Assembly: GCF_030209835.1 (NCBI RefSeq)
Contig: NZ_JARVRF010000020.1
Location: 1 to 64,000 of the forward strand
Direction of reading: 5' to 3'
DNA length: 64,000 nt
Source of the DNA: Arthrobacter sp. efr-133-R2A-120
GTDB taxonomy: Bacteria; Actinomycetota; Actinomycetes; Actinomycetales; Micrococcaceae
Made by a program: the position numbers and the translations under genes. Below are positions 51,443 through 59,975 of the stretch, in pieces. Within the stretch, counting starts at the first letter, position 1, and each line of letters opens with the position of its first letter. The notes under the pieces were generated by a model. The model was not told where the DNA came from. It searched no databases and saw only the letters and a program-made list of their open reading frames with translations.

Positions 51443-53833
51443 CTAGTTTGCCAGTACGGGCGCGGGGACTGCTCTCGGGGTCCAGCGCAGGTGCGTGTTG
51501 TCGGCGTCGGACTCGCGCTCTTTCAAGAGCGAAAGCCTGGGCCTTACGGCATCCGTGCGGGAGCTCGGCGGTTTGCGTCGGCCCGCCCGGAACTGCGGAA
51601 CCCACTGCGCCCCGGGGCCCTGGTATTCCTGCTCGGCTGCGGCGTGGAGCGTCCACTGGGGGTCGAACAAGTGCGTCCTGCCCAGCGCCACGAGGTCGGC
51701 CCGTCCTGCAAGGAGGACGGAATTGACGTCGTCGTAGCTGGAGATGGCACCGACGGCGATGACGGCTGCTCCGGCGGGTGCGGCGACCTCCTGGCGGATG
51801 CGGTCGGCGAACGGCGTCTGGTAGCTGCGGCCGAAAGCCGGTTGTTCTTCCTTGGCGACCTGGCCGGTGGAGACGTCGATGCCCGCGGCGCCATGAGCCA
51901 CGAATGCCCGCGCGATGTCGAGCGAGTCGTCTGAGGTGTTGCCGCCTTCGATCCAGTCCGTCGCCGAGATGCGTACCGTCACAGGCTTGCTGGCAGGCCA
52001 CGCCGCACGGACGGCGTCGAACACTTCCAGGGGGAACCGCAAGCGGTTCTCCAAGCTGCCACCGTACGTGTCCGTCCGGCGGTTGGACACCGGCGAGAGG
52101 AACGAGGAAAGCAGGTAGCCGTGGGCGGCATGGACCTCAAGGAGGTCGAAGCCTGCCTCTTCGGCACGGAGGGTCGCGGCCACGAACTCAGCCTTGATGG
52201 CGGCCATTCCTGCGTGGTCGAGTTCCGCAGGCGTCTGGTTGCCGGGACCGTACGGCAGGGCCGTCGGTCCAACAGCCTGCCAGTTGCCGGATGCGAGCGG
52301 TTCGTCGATGCCTTCCCACATGAGCTTGGTGGAGCCCTTGCGGCCGGAATGACCCAGCTGCGCACCGATCTTGGCCGTCGAACGCGCATGGACGAAGTCC
52401 ACGATTTCCTTCCAGCTGTCGCGCTGTGTGTCCGTGTACAGGCCGGTGCAGCCGGGGGTGATCCGCCCGGTCTTGGAAACACACACCATTTCGGTCATGA
52501 CCAATCCGGCGCCGCCGAGTGCCTTGGAACCGAGGTGTACTTTGTGGAAGTCGCCCGGGACGCCATCCACCGCGGAGTACATGTCCATGGGGGAGACCAC
52601 AATGCGGTTCTTGAGCTCCAGTCCGCCGATCCGGAACGGTTGGAACATGGCCGGGGCAGTCTCCGTCAGTCCTTGGGACTCGGCGAAGTTGCGGTCCACG
52701 GCGTCGGCGAATTCCGGGTCGCGCAGCCGCAGGTTTTCCTGGGTGATGCGGCGGCTCCGCGTGAGGAGGTTGAATGCGAACTGCGTCGGATCCTGCTCCT
52801 TGTATTGGGCGATCCGCTCGAACCATTCAAGCGAAGCCTGGGCGGCGCGCTGGGTGGAGGCGACAACCGGACGACGCTCCGTTTCATAGGCAGACAACGC
52901 CGACTCCACATCCGGGTGCTCGTGCAAGCAGGCGGCGAGTGCCAGGGAGTCCTCCATGGCCAGTTTGGTTCCGGAACCGATGGAGAAGTGTGCGGTATGA
53001 GCCGCATCGCCGAGCAGCACGACATTGCCATGGCGCCAGCTCTCGTTACGCACGGTGGTGAAGTTGATCCACTTGGAGTTGTTGGACAGGACCTCGTAGC
53101 CGTCCAGTTCTTCCGCGAAGATGGAACGGATCTTGCTGATCGCCTTCTCGTCCGATACCCCGGGAGGGAGCACATCGTCAGCGGTCTCGTCGAAGCCGGC
53201 AGCCCGCCACACGTCCTCGTGCATTTCGACAATGAACGTGGATCCTTCGTCGGAATACGGGTAGCCATGGATCTGCATGACTCCCCATTCTGTTTCCTTG
53301 ACGAAAAACTTGAACGCCTCGAACACCTGGTCCGTACCGAGCCACATGAACTTGTTGGCCCGCAGATCCAGGCTTGGAGCGAAGGAGTCCGCGTACTTCG
53401 CGCGGATCTGGGAGTTAATGCCATCCGCTGCGAGGACCAGGTCATAGTTGGCCTCAAGCTCCTCCACCGGCGGCGAAAGGGTCTGGAAACGCAGGTCGAC
53501 GCCGAGCTCGGCGCACCGGCGCTGAAGCAGTTCCAACAGTTCCTTGCGACTCATGGCCGCAAAGCCCTGGCCGCCCACCGTCACCGTTTCGCCGCCGAAA
53601 TGGATGTCGATGTCGGACCAGCGGGCGAAGCGCAGGCTCATGTATTCGGCCACGACCGGGTCGGCGTTGCCGATGCCGCCGAGAGTCTCATCGGAAAATA
53701 CGACGCCGAAACCGAAAGTGTCGCTGGCGGCGTTTCGTTCCCAGAGGGTGATCTTGTGTGACGGGTCGAGTTGCTTCATCAATGCCGCGAAGTACAGGCC
53801 GCCGGGGCCGCCTCCTACGATTGCGATTTTCAT
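51443..53833 (-). CDS. flavin monooxygenase / old yellow enzyme fusion (salicylyl-CoA or 2-aminobenzoyl-CoA type)
   Basis: A 796-residue fusion. Residues 1-380 are a class A flavin monooxygenase (KIAIVGGGPGGLYFAALMKQ, then VLAADGINSQIRAKY and GNVVLLGDAAHTAHFSIGSGTKLAMEDS). From about residue 395 an old-yellow-enzyme domain follows (FQPFRIGGLELKNRIVVSPMDMYSA, LGHSGRKGS, HAAHGYLLSSFLSPVSNRRTDTYGGSLENR). This is the architecture of 2-aminobenzoyl-CoA monooxygenase/reductase and of proteins named bifunctional salicylyl-CoA 5-hydroxylase. It ends the catabolic operon and lies 14 bp downstream of the CoA ligase gene. Which aryl-CoA it uses is not settled. Confidence 0.87.
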   Translation of the reverse strand: MKIAIVGGGPGGLYFAALMKQLDPSHKITLWERNAASDTFGFGVVFSDETLGGIGNADPVVAEYMSLRFARWSDIDIHFGGETVTVGGQGFAAMSRKELLELLQRRCAELGVDLRFQTLSPPVEELEANYDLVLAADGINSQIRAKYADSFAPSLDLRANKFMWLGTDQVFEAFKFFVKETEWGVMQIHGYPYSDEGSTFIVEMHEDVWRAAGFDETADDVLPPGVSDEKAISKIRSIFAEELDGYEVLSNNSKWINFTTVRNESWRHGNVVLLGDAAHTAHFSIGSGTKLAMEDSLALAACLHEHPDVESALSAYETERRPVVASTQRAAQASLEWFERIAQYKEQDPTQFAFNLLTRSRRITQENLRLRDPEFADAVDRNFAESQGLTETAPAMFQPFRIGGLELKNRIVVSPMDMYSAVDGVPGDFHKVHLGSKALGGAGLVMTEMVCVSKTGRITPGCTGLYTDTQRDSWKEIVDFVHARSTAKIGAQLGHSGRKGSTKLMWEGIDEPLASGNWQAVGPTALPYGPGNQTPAELDHAGMAAIKAEFVAATLRAEEAGFDLLEVHAAHGYLLSSFLSPVSNRRTDTYGGSLENRLRFPLEVFDAVRAAWPASKPVTVRISATDWIEGGNTSDDSLDIARAFVAHGAAGIDVSTGQVAKEEQPAFGRSYQTPFADRIRQEVAAPAGAAVIAVGAISSYDDVNSVLLAGRADLVALGRTHLFDPQWTLHAAAEQEYQGPGAQWVPQFRAGRRKPPSSRTDAVRPRLSLLKERESDADNTHLRWTPRAVPAPVLAN

Positions 53834-53847
53834 GCTTTTGCTCCTTC

Positions 53848-55506
53848 TCAGGCCTGGCCCAGGCCTGCGCCGGCAAGCTGTTCGGGGTCGTTGTCGATAC
53901 GGTCGCGCAGCTTGAAATGCTGCAGCTTGCCGCTGGGATTGCGGGGAAGTTCGTCGACGAACCGGATGTCCCGCGGGTACTTGTAGGGGGCGATCGTCCG
54001 TTTGACGAAGTCCTGTATTTCCTTGCGCTTCGCGTCATCGCCCCTGACGCCTTCGCGCAGGACGATGAACGCGCAGACGACGCTGCCGCGTGCTTCGTCG
54101 GGCCGGCCGATGACGGCGTTCTCCACAACGTCCGGGTGCAGGTCGATGGCGGTTTCCACCTCGGGGGCGCCGATGTTGTAGCCGGAGGAAACGATCATGT
54201 TGTCCGACCGGGACTGATACGTGAAGTACCCGTCCTCGTCTTTCGTGAAGGTATCGCCGGTGACGTTCCAGCCGTTGACCACATAATTCGCTTGCCGTGG
54301 GTCGTCCAAGTAGCGGCATCCGGTGGGGCCGATGACGGCGAGCCGGCCAAGCTGCCCGGGTCCTAGTTCCAGCCCCTCGTCGTCGAGGATGGCTGCCCTG
54401 TACCCGGGAACGGCCCGTCCGGTGGTGCCGGGCCGGATGTCATCCCCGGACGCGGAAATGAACACATGCAACAATTCGGTGGCTCCGATGCCATTGACGA
54501 GCCGGAGACCGGTGGCCACCCGAACGGCTTCCCACGTTTCCTTGGGCAAGTGTTCGCCCGCCGAGACCGCGACCCGGAGCTCGCGGAGCAATGATCCGCG
54601 GCCTTCCTTGAGGATGGCCCGGTACGCAGTGGGTGCGGTGAACAGGATGGTGGCCCCGGCAGCGGCGGCACTCTCGGCAAGTTCCACGGGGGTGGCCCGT
54701 TCGGTCAGCAGCGAGGATGCGCCGAAGCGCAGGGGGAAGACCACCAGCCCACCGAGGCCGAACGTGAAGGCGAGGGGTGGTGAACCGGCAAACACGTCGT
54801 CGGCGGTTGGCTGCAGAATATGGCGGGCGAACGTGTCGGCGTTCGCGAGGATGTCCCTGTGGAAATGCATGGTGATCTTGGGCGTGCCCGTGGTGCCCGA
54901 CGTCGGGCCGAGCAGCGCGACGTCGTCGGCGGAGGTCGGCACGGCAGCGAACTCGCCGCTCTTGGCGGCACAGCGGGACGCGAGGTCACAGGCGTCGTCG
55001 GATCCGTAGGAGAGGACAACGGTGTCCTCTCCTGCTGCCGTGAGCAGTTCGTCCATGAACCGGTGGTCGGAGATGGCTACGGTAGGACGTGTGAGGCTGA
55101 TAATCGTGCCGACCTCGCTGGAACGCAACATCGGCATGGTGGTGACAACGACGGCCCCGGCCTTGAGCACGCCCAGCCAGGCCGCGACAATCCAGGGATT
55201 GTTCGGACCGCGCAGCATGACGCGGTTGCCGGGCACCACGCCGAGATCCTCGGTGAGGACCTGGGCGACTTGGTTGGCGCGCCGCTGCAGCTCACCGTAC
55301 GTCCAGACTGTGCCGTCGGGGGTCCGCAGCGCGGGGCGTCCGGCACCATGGCTTGCGACGGCGTCGTCAATGAGCGCCGCCGCTGCGTTGAGCGTCGCCG
55401 GGTACTGGAGTTCCGGCAGGGTGAATTCGAGGGTCGGCCACGTGCCGGCCGGTGGCAAATGGTCGCGGGTGAAGGTGTCCACGTGGGCTGATCTCAACAT
55501 TGTCAT
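53848..55506 (-). CDS. aryl-CoA ligase (2-aminobenzoate/benzoate-CoA ligase-like)
   Basis: A 552-residue AMP-forming ligase. LLGPTSGTTGTPKITMHFH is the P-loop, NGIGATELLHVF the A5 motif, YFTYQSRSDNMIVSSGYNIGAPEVE the A8 hinge and NPSGKLQHFKLR the A10 lysine. The N-terminal HVDTFTRDHLPPAGTWPTLEFTLPELQYPATLNAA region resembles 2-aminobenzoate-CoA and benzoate-CoA ligases. ATG 55506 has AAAGGAG upstream. It would activate the aromatic acid for the downstream monooxygenase fusion. Confidence 0.87.
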   Translation of the reverse strand: MTMLRSAHVDTFTRDHLPPAGTWPTLEFTLPELQYPATLNAAAALIDDAVASHGAGRPALRTPDGTVWTYGELQRRANQVAQVLTEDLGVVPGNRVMLRGPNNPWIVAAWLGVLKAGAVVVTTMPMLRSSEVGTIISLTRPTVAISDHRFMDELLTAAGEDTVVLSYGSDDACDLASRCAAKSGEFAAVPTSADDVALLGPTSGTTGTPKITMHFHRDILANADTFARHILQPTADDVFAGSPPLAFTFGLGGLVVFPLRFGASSLLTERATPVELAESAAAAGATILFTAPTAYRAILKEGRGSLLRELRVAVSAGEHLPKETWEAVRVATGLRLVNGIGATELLHVFISASGDDIRPGTTGRAVPGYRAAILDDEGLELGPGQLGRLAVIGPTGCRYLDDPRQANYVVNGWNVTGDTFTKDEDGYFTYQSRSDNMIVSSGYNIGAPEVETAIDLHPDVVENAVIGRPDEARGSVVCAFIVLREGVRGDDAKRKEIQDFVKRTIAPYKYPRDIRFVDELPRNPSGKLQHFKLRDRIDNDPEQLAGAGLGQA

Positions 55507-55547
55507 GGCCACTCCTTTCAGTAATACGGCGGGTAAGTCGAAGGTGT

Positions 55548-56444
55548 TCAGGAGCCGGCGCGGATCATGCCCTCTTGGGCAACCGTTGCCAGCAGGCGTC
55601 CTTGCCTGTCAAAGAAACGGCCCGTGGCCAGCCCCCTGTTGCTTTGCCCGGACACGGCCTCCTGGGCGTACAGGACCCAGTCATCCGCGCGGCCGTCCCG
55701 GTGGAACCACATGGAGTGGTCCAGGCTGGCCGTGGCAAGTCCGGGGCTGGACCAGTGGAGCCCGTTCACCCGGAGCAGGGGCTCAAGGATGGTGTAGTCG
55801 CAGACGTATGCCAGCGCGGCCCGGTGCAGATCTGCCGTCGCGTGCTCGTCACCGGCGTCGGGCAATTGCTCGAAGGCTTTCACCCAGATGGCCTGATGCG
55901 GCACGGATTCGCCTTCGACCTGCAGATATACCGGTCCGGGAATGTGTCGCATGTCGAAGCTGCGCTTCGAGGACCAGTACTCGGCAGCGGGCCCCTCGAC
56001 GCCTTGCAGCACCTCGGCAGCACTGCGCAGGGATTCGGGTTCGACGGCGGTGGGCGCCTCGGGCTGGAAGTCCGGACCGTCTTCGGGAACCTGGAAGGAA
56101 CCCATCGCCGCGTACACGGTCTTGCCGTTCTGGTGGCCACGCACGCTGCGGGTCGAGTATCCTCGGCCGTCGCGGAGGCGTTCAACCTCGTAGCGAACCG
56201 TGGCCCCGATCTCCACGGGGCGCATGAAGTAGCTGTGCATTGAGTGCAGCTGCCTGTCAGCGCCGACCGATCGCATCATCGCTGCCGCGGCCTGGGCCAC
56301 CATGTCCCCTCCGTAGGCTTTGGGCCACGGAACGTACTGCGAGGTCGCTTCGTAGGCTTCGTCGTGGATCTGGGCGGGGACGGCCGTCAGTTCGATGGCC
56401 TTGAGGAATGTCTCCGAGGTCAGGATTCCAGTGGACATGTCCAT
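55548..56444 (-). CDS. acyl-CoA thioesterase II (TesB-like)
   Basis: A 298-residue double-hotdog thioesterase. PWPKAYGGDMVAQAAAAMMRSVGADRQLHSMHSYFMRPVEIGATVRYEVERLRDGRGYSTRSVRGHQNGKTVYAAMGSFQ is the first hotdog, and ASLDHSMWFHRDGRADDWVLYAQEAVSGQSNRGLATGRFFDRQGRLLATVAQEG the second with the catalytic Asp. In this operon it may release a hydroxylated aryl-CoA (for example gentisyl-CoA) before ring cleavage; this is inference. Its ATG overlaps the cupin stop (TGATG). Confidence 0.88.
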   Translation of the reverse strand: MDMSTGILTSETFLKAIELTAVPAQIHDEAYEATSQYVPWPKAYGGDMVAQAAAAMMRSVGADRQLHSMHSYFMRPVEIGATVRYEVERLRDGRGYSTRSVRGHQNGKTVYAAMGSFQVPEDGPDFQPEAPTAVEPESLRSAAEVLQGVEGPAAEYWSSKRSFDMRHIPGPVYLQVEGESVPHQAIWVKAFEQLPDAGDEHATADLHRAALAYVCDYTILEPLLRVNGLHWSSPGLATASLDHSMWFHRDGRADDWVLYAQEAVSGQSNRGLATGRFFDRQGRLLATVAQEGMIRAGS

Positions 56445-56926
56445 CAGGCCCTGCGGAAGTCTGCGAGGGTCTCATCGGCAACGTCTTCGAGGTTGACCAC
56501 GAGGTTCTCCGGGGTGCGCGCGGTCAGCCACACGAGTTCTTCGGTGACGGACATGTTGGCCTCGACATGCGGCATGAACGGCGGGACGAAGACCCAGTCG
56601 CCCGTCTTCATGTCCAGGAACTCGGAGTAGTTCTCGCCAAAGTAGATGCGGCCGTGGCCGCGGAGCACGTAGCCGCCGGTTTCCGCTTCGCCGTGGTGGT
56701 GCGGCAGGGAGCGGTAGCCGGGAACGTTGGAGACCTGCCCGAACCAGATCTTGGTGGCCGGCGTGTGCTGGATGCTGACGCCGGAGACGCGGACACAGTC
56801 GCCGGACTGGGCAGTGTTGGTATCTTCTTCACCGGCGCGGGTGACGACCGGCACCACCTTGCCGTCGGCCTGGGCGTAGATGGAGTTGTCGCCTTCGAGG
56901 CGGTAGTCGGTAGCGGTTGTGTTCAT
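56444..56926 (-). CDS. single-domain cupin protein (possible ring-cleavage dioxygenase)
   Basis: A 160-residue cupin. Motif 1 (YRSLPHHHGEAETGGYVLRGHGRIYFGE, about residues 72-99) and motif 2 (GDWVFVPPFMPHVEAN) carry the His and Glu residues needed to bind iron or another metal. ATG 56926 follows AAGGAG by 8 nt. It lies between FAH-hydrolase and thioesterase genes in an aryl-CoA operon where a ring-cleavage enzyme is expected, but is about half the length of a standard bicupin gentisate 1,2-dioxygenase. A non-enzymatic role is possible. Confidence 0.78.
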   Translation of the reverse strand: MNTTATDYRLEGDNSIYAQADGKVVPVVTRAGEEDTNTAQSGDCVRVSGVSIQHTPATKIWFGQVSNVPGYRSLPHHHGEAETGGYVLRGHGRIYFGENYSEFLDMKTGDWVFVPPFMPHVEANMSVTEELVWLTARTPENLVVNLEDVADETLADFRRA

Positions 56927-56959
56927 AGTGGTCACTCCTTTGAAGTGCTTGGTATTGGC

Positions 56960-57817
56960 TTAGACGTTGGCGGGGACGGGTGCGTGGATTCTGAATTGGT
57001 TTTCCAGCCTTCCGATCCCGTCGATTTCGGTGGTGAGGACATCGCCGTCGTTCAGGAAACGCGGCGGTGTCATACCCATGCCGACTCCGCCGGGCGTACC
57101 GGTCAGGACAAGGTCTCCGGGGCGCAGGATAGTGATCTGGGAGATGTAGGAAAGGAGTTTCGCCGGTTCGAACACCAAGGTGCTGGTGTTCCCCTGCTGC
57201 ACCAGCTCGCCGTTGACATAACCGCGGACCTCGAAGTCGCCGTCGACCTCGTCCGCGGTCACCATGACCGGGCCTACCGGGGTGGTTCCGTCGAACGCCT
57301 TGCCTTGGAACCACTGCAGCGTGCGGTTCTGCCAGTCGCGCATGGACACGTCGTTGGCGATTGTGTACCCGGCAATTGCCGCGCGGGCTTGGTCCTCGTC
57401 CGCGCGGAACAGCACGGAGCCGACCACGACGGCCAGCTCGGCTTCCCAGTCGACCTTCGCGCTACCGTGGACATGGATCGTCTCAGCCGGCCCGATAAGG
57501 GTGTCGGCATACTTCGCGAAGAGCGTGGGGTATTCCGGCAGTTCGCGGCCCATCTCCTGAATGTGGTCGCCGTAGTTCAGCCCGCAGCAGATGACTTTTC
57601 CGGCCCGTGGAAGCAGAGGTGCCAGCTCGCCGGCAGGTGCGGACACGACTCCCGGTCCAGACGCTGCAACAAACGCTGCTTCCGCCAGGGCGCGCCAGTC
57701 CGGGACGGCGAGAAGTGCTCCGACGTCGTTGGCCGGCAGCGGTACGTAACTGTTCCCGCCCAAAGCGAGCGCCGCCGTCGTGCCCCCGTCGGCTGTCCGT
57801 AAGGTGGCCAGCTTCAT
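56960..57817 (-). CDS. fumarylacetoacetate hydrolase family protein
   Basis: A 285-residue FAH-family enzyme. VICCGLNYGDHIQEMGRELPEYPTLFAKYADTLIGP, WEAELAVVVG (metal-binding Glu pair), GYTIANDVSMRDWQNR and LVLTGTPGGVGMGMTPPRFLNDGDVLTTEIDGIG are the family blocks. In gentisate-type pathways such enzymes split fumarylpyruvate into fumarate and pyruvate. ATG 57817 has AAGGGA upstream and is preferred over a start at 57844. It is the first gene of the catabolic operon. Confidence 0.88.
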   Translation of the reverse strand: MKLATLRTADGGTTAALALGGNSYVPLPANDVGALLAVPDWRALAEAAFVAASGPGVVSAPAGELAPLLPRAGKVICCGLNYGDHIQEMGRELPEYPTLFAKYADTLIGPAETIHVHGSAKVDWEAELAVVVGSVLFRADEDQARAAIAGYTIANDVSMRDWQNRTLQWFQGKAFDGTTPVGPVMVTADEVDGDFEVRGYVNGELVQQGNTSTLVFEPAKLLSYISQITILRPGDLVLTGTPGGVGMGMTPPRFLNDGDVLTTEIDGIGRLENQFRIHAPVPANV

Positions 57818-57985
57818 GCGTGTTGTCCCTTCGTATGCTGTCAATTCCTACATTCATTCCGATGCGTCTTCTGATGTGTCGACTTTTTTACGATCGTCAC
57901 ATATGCTCAACGTAGCACGGCGGGGAATGATCTGCACAGGGATTTTTTCGAACATGTCGCAGCCGCCACCAAGAGGAGGAACAAC

Positions 57986-58384
57986 ATGAGCCACAAGACC
58001 GTCAATCCAGGGTCGCTCCCGAAGCCGTCGGGCTTTGCGCACGGAATGCTTGCCGGAAACACGCTGTTCTTGGGTGGCCAGACGGCCCTGGACAAGGACA
58101 TGAACATCGTTCCCGGCGGGATCGTGGAACAGTTCACGCAGGCGTTTTCCAATGTGCTGACCACCCTGCGCGAAGCCGGCGGACTACCTGAGGACCTGGT
58201 CAGCGTGACCATCTACCTCACCGACGTGGACGACTACATGGCCAACGGCCGCGAGATTGGTCGGATCTGGCGCGAAATGGCCGGTTCCGAGTATCCCGCG
58301 ATGGCCGGAATCGGTGTCACCCGGCTGTGGCAGAAGGAAGCCCTCATCGAGATCCAAGGCATCGCCGTCATTCCGGAGTGCTAG
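57986..58384 (+). CDS. RidA/YjgF family protein
   Basis: A 132-residue RidA-family protein. GMLAGNTLFLGGQTALDKDMNIVPGGIVEQFTQAFSNVLTTLREAGGLPEDLVSVTIYLTDVDDY and the later EIQGIAV fit the trimeric fold; the canonical active-site Arg at the usual site is not obvious, so it may belong to another subgroup. Members hydrolyse enamines or imines or act on other small molecules. It is divergent from the aromatic-CoA operon and 46 bp before an amino-acid permease. A role in removing an amino group from a ring-cleavage product is possible. Confidence 0.82.
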   Translation: MSHKTVNPGSLPKPSGFAHGMLAGNTLFLGGQTALDKDMNIVPGGIVEQFTQAFSNVLTTLREAGGLPEDLVSVTIYLTDVDDYMANGREIGRIWREMAGSEYPAMAGIGVTRLWQKEALIEIQGIAVIPEC

Positions 58385-58430
58385 CCCCTGCGGCACAACT
58401 CCCCAAGAACTTTCGAGCAAGGAGACAACG

Positions 58431-59861
58431 ATGTCACACAGCTTCGACCTGATTAAAAACCGCGAACGCGGACTCAAGCGCGAACTCACCAGCCCACAGT
58501 TGACCATGATCGCGCTGGGCGGCGCGATCGGCACTGGGCTTTTCCTCGGAAGCAAGTTCGCCATATCTTTCGCCGGACCCAGCGTCCTGCTGAGCTATGC
58601 GATCGGTGGCCTGATCGCCGTGATGCTGATGGGCGCGCTGGCTGAGATGACCGTGGCCCATTCGACCACCGGGTCCTTCGGGGCTTTCGCCGAGCACTAC
58701 ATTTCGCCCCTCGCCGGATTCCTGGTGAAGTACCTCTACTGGTCCTGCGTTGTGCTGGCCGTGGGCACCGAAGTGCTTGCGATCGGGGACTACATGAAGC
58801 TCTGGTTCCCGGGAGTTCCTCCGCTGGTCTGGATCCTGTTGTTTGCCGGCGTTCTCATCGCGGTCAACATGTTCAACGTCAAGGCCTTCGGCACCCTGGA
58901 ATACTGGTTCTCCAGCATCAAGGTGTTCGCCATCCTCGGATTCATCCTGCTCGCCGCCATCCTGGTCTTTGGAAAGCGAGAGGCCGGCTACGGAATCCAT
59001 AACTACACTGCCGAGGGCGGGTTCTTCCCCAACGGCGTGTCCGGCATGTGGGTGGCCGTGATTGTGGCGATCTTCAGCTACCTCTCGGTGGAGATGATCG
59101 CCATTGCCGCCGGTGAAGCGAAGGATCCGGGAACGGCCGTCAAGAAGGCGTTCAAGGTCACTGTATTCCGTCTCTTCCTCTTCTACATCCTGACCCTGGC
59201 GCTGATCCTGGCCATTGCACCTGTCAGCCAGATCCTTGCCGGAAACAGCCCTTTCGTCACCGTCATGCAGGTCATTGGCATTCCGTTCGCCGATTCAGTC
59301 ATCAACGTCGTGGTGATTGTGGCTGCGCTTTCAGCCATGAACTCGCAGCTCTACATCTCCACGCGCATGATGTTCAGCTTGTCCCGCGCAGGGCAGGCGC
59401 CCGCCGTGTTCGGGCGGCTTCACAAGAACGGTTCCCCGGTCAATGCACTGATCCTCTGCACAGGTGGAATCGCCGTGGCGGCCTGCGTGTACGCCCTGAA
59501 TCCGGAGTCAGGCTTCACCTTCATGATGGCGCTGTCCATGTTCGGGGCAATGGCCACGTGGCTCATGATCTTCGTGACCCATCTGGCGTTCCGACAGGCA
59601 GCGAAGCGCGACGGGACGGCTCTGTCGTACAAGCTGCGGTTTTACCCGGTGGCCTCCTGGGCCGGAGCGATCCTCATGGTTGCCATCATGGTCACCACCC
59701 TCTTCGTTGATGCCTTCCGGATGACACTGATCTTCGGGGTCCCGTTCGCCATCGGTATCGTCGTCCTCTACTTCGTCCTGAGGAAGCGCCACCAAGGCGC
59801 CACTTCGGCAAATGCAGAGCCCGACGCCGACCGGAACCTGGAGGGGGCGGCGCACTCCTAG
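58431..59861 (+). CDS. amino acid permease (APC family)
   Basis: A 476-residue transporter with 12 hydrophobic segments. RGLKRELTSPQLTMIALGGAIGTGLFLGSKFAISFAGPSVLLSYAIGG is the amino acid transporter signature and EAKDPGTAVKKAFKVTVFRLFLFY follows helix 6. ATG 58431 has AAGGAG upstream; the longer open frame to 58257 overlaps the RidA gene. It shares the direction of the RidA gene and probably its mRNA. The substrate is probably an amino acid or aromatic amino acid, unproven. Confidence 0.88.
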   Translation: MSHSFDLIKNRERGLKRELTSPQLTMIALGGAIGTGLFLGSKFAISFAGPSVLLSYAIGGLIAVMLMGALAEMTVAHSTTGSFGAFAEHYISPLAGFLVKYLYWSCVVLAVGTEVLAIGDYMKLWFPGVPPLVWILLFAGVLIAVNMFNVKAFGTLEYWFSSIKVFAILGFILLAAILVFGKREAGYGIHNYTAEGGFFPNGVSGMWVAVIVAIFSYLSVEMIAIAAGEAKDPGTAVKKAFKVTVFRLFLFYILTLALILAIAPVSQILAGNSPFVTVMQVIGIPFADSVINVVVIVAALSAMNSQLYISTRMMFSLSRAGQAPAVFGRLHKNGSPVNALILCTGGIAVAACVYALNPESGFTFMMALSMFGAMATWLMIFVTHLAFRQAAKRDGTALSYKLRFYPVASWAGAILMVAIMVTTLFVDAFRMTLIFGVPFAIGIVVLYFVLRKRHQGATSANAEPDADRNLEGAAHS

Positions 59862-59890
59862 GGTACGGGCGCGCACTCCTGGCGTGTGCG

Positions 59891-59919
59891 GTGGGCCGGC
59901 CGCATTGCGGCCGGCCCAC
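59891..59919. terminator. hairpin terminator between convergent genes
   Basis: The arms GTGGGCCGGCCGC (59891-59903) and its exact complement (59907-59919) form a 13-bp GC stem with a 3-nt loop. It lies 30 bp after the permease stop and 57 bp before the amidohydrolase stop. There is no strong T-tract, but the position suits a bidirectional terminator. Confidence 0.75.
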
Positions 59920-59975
59920 CTGCGCGCTGCCTGGACTTGCCCGCCAGAACTGTGTTGCCGCAGAGTTCCAGTGAG

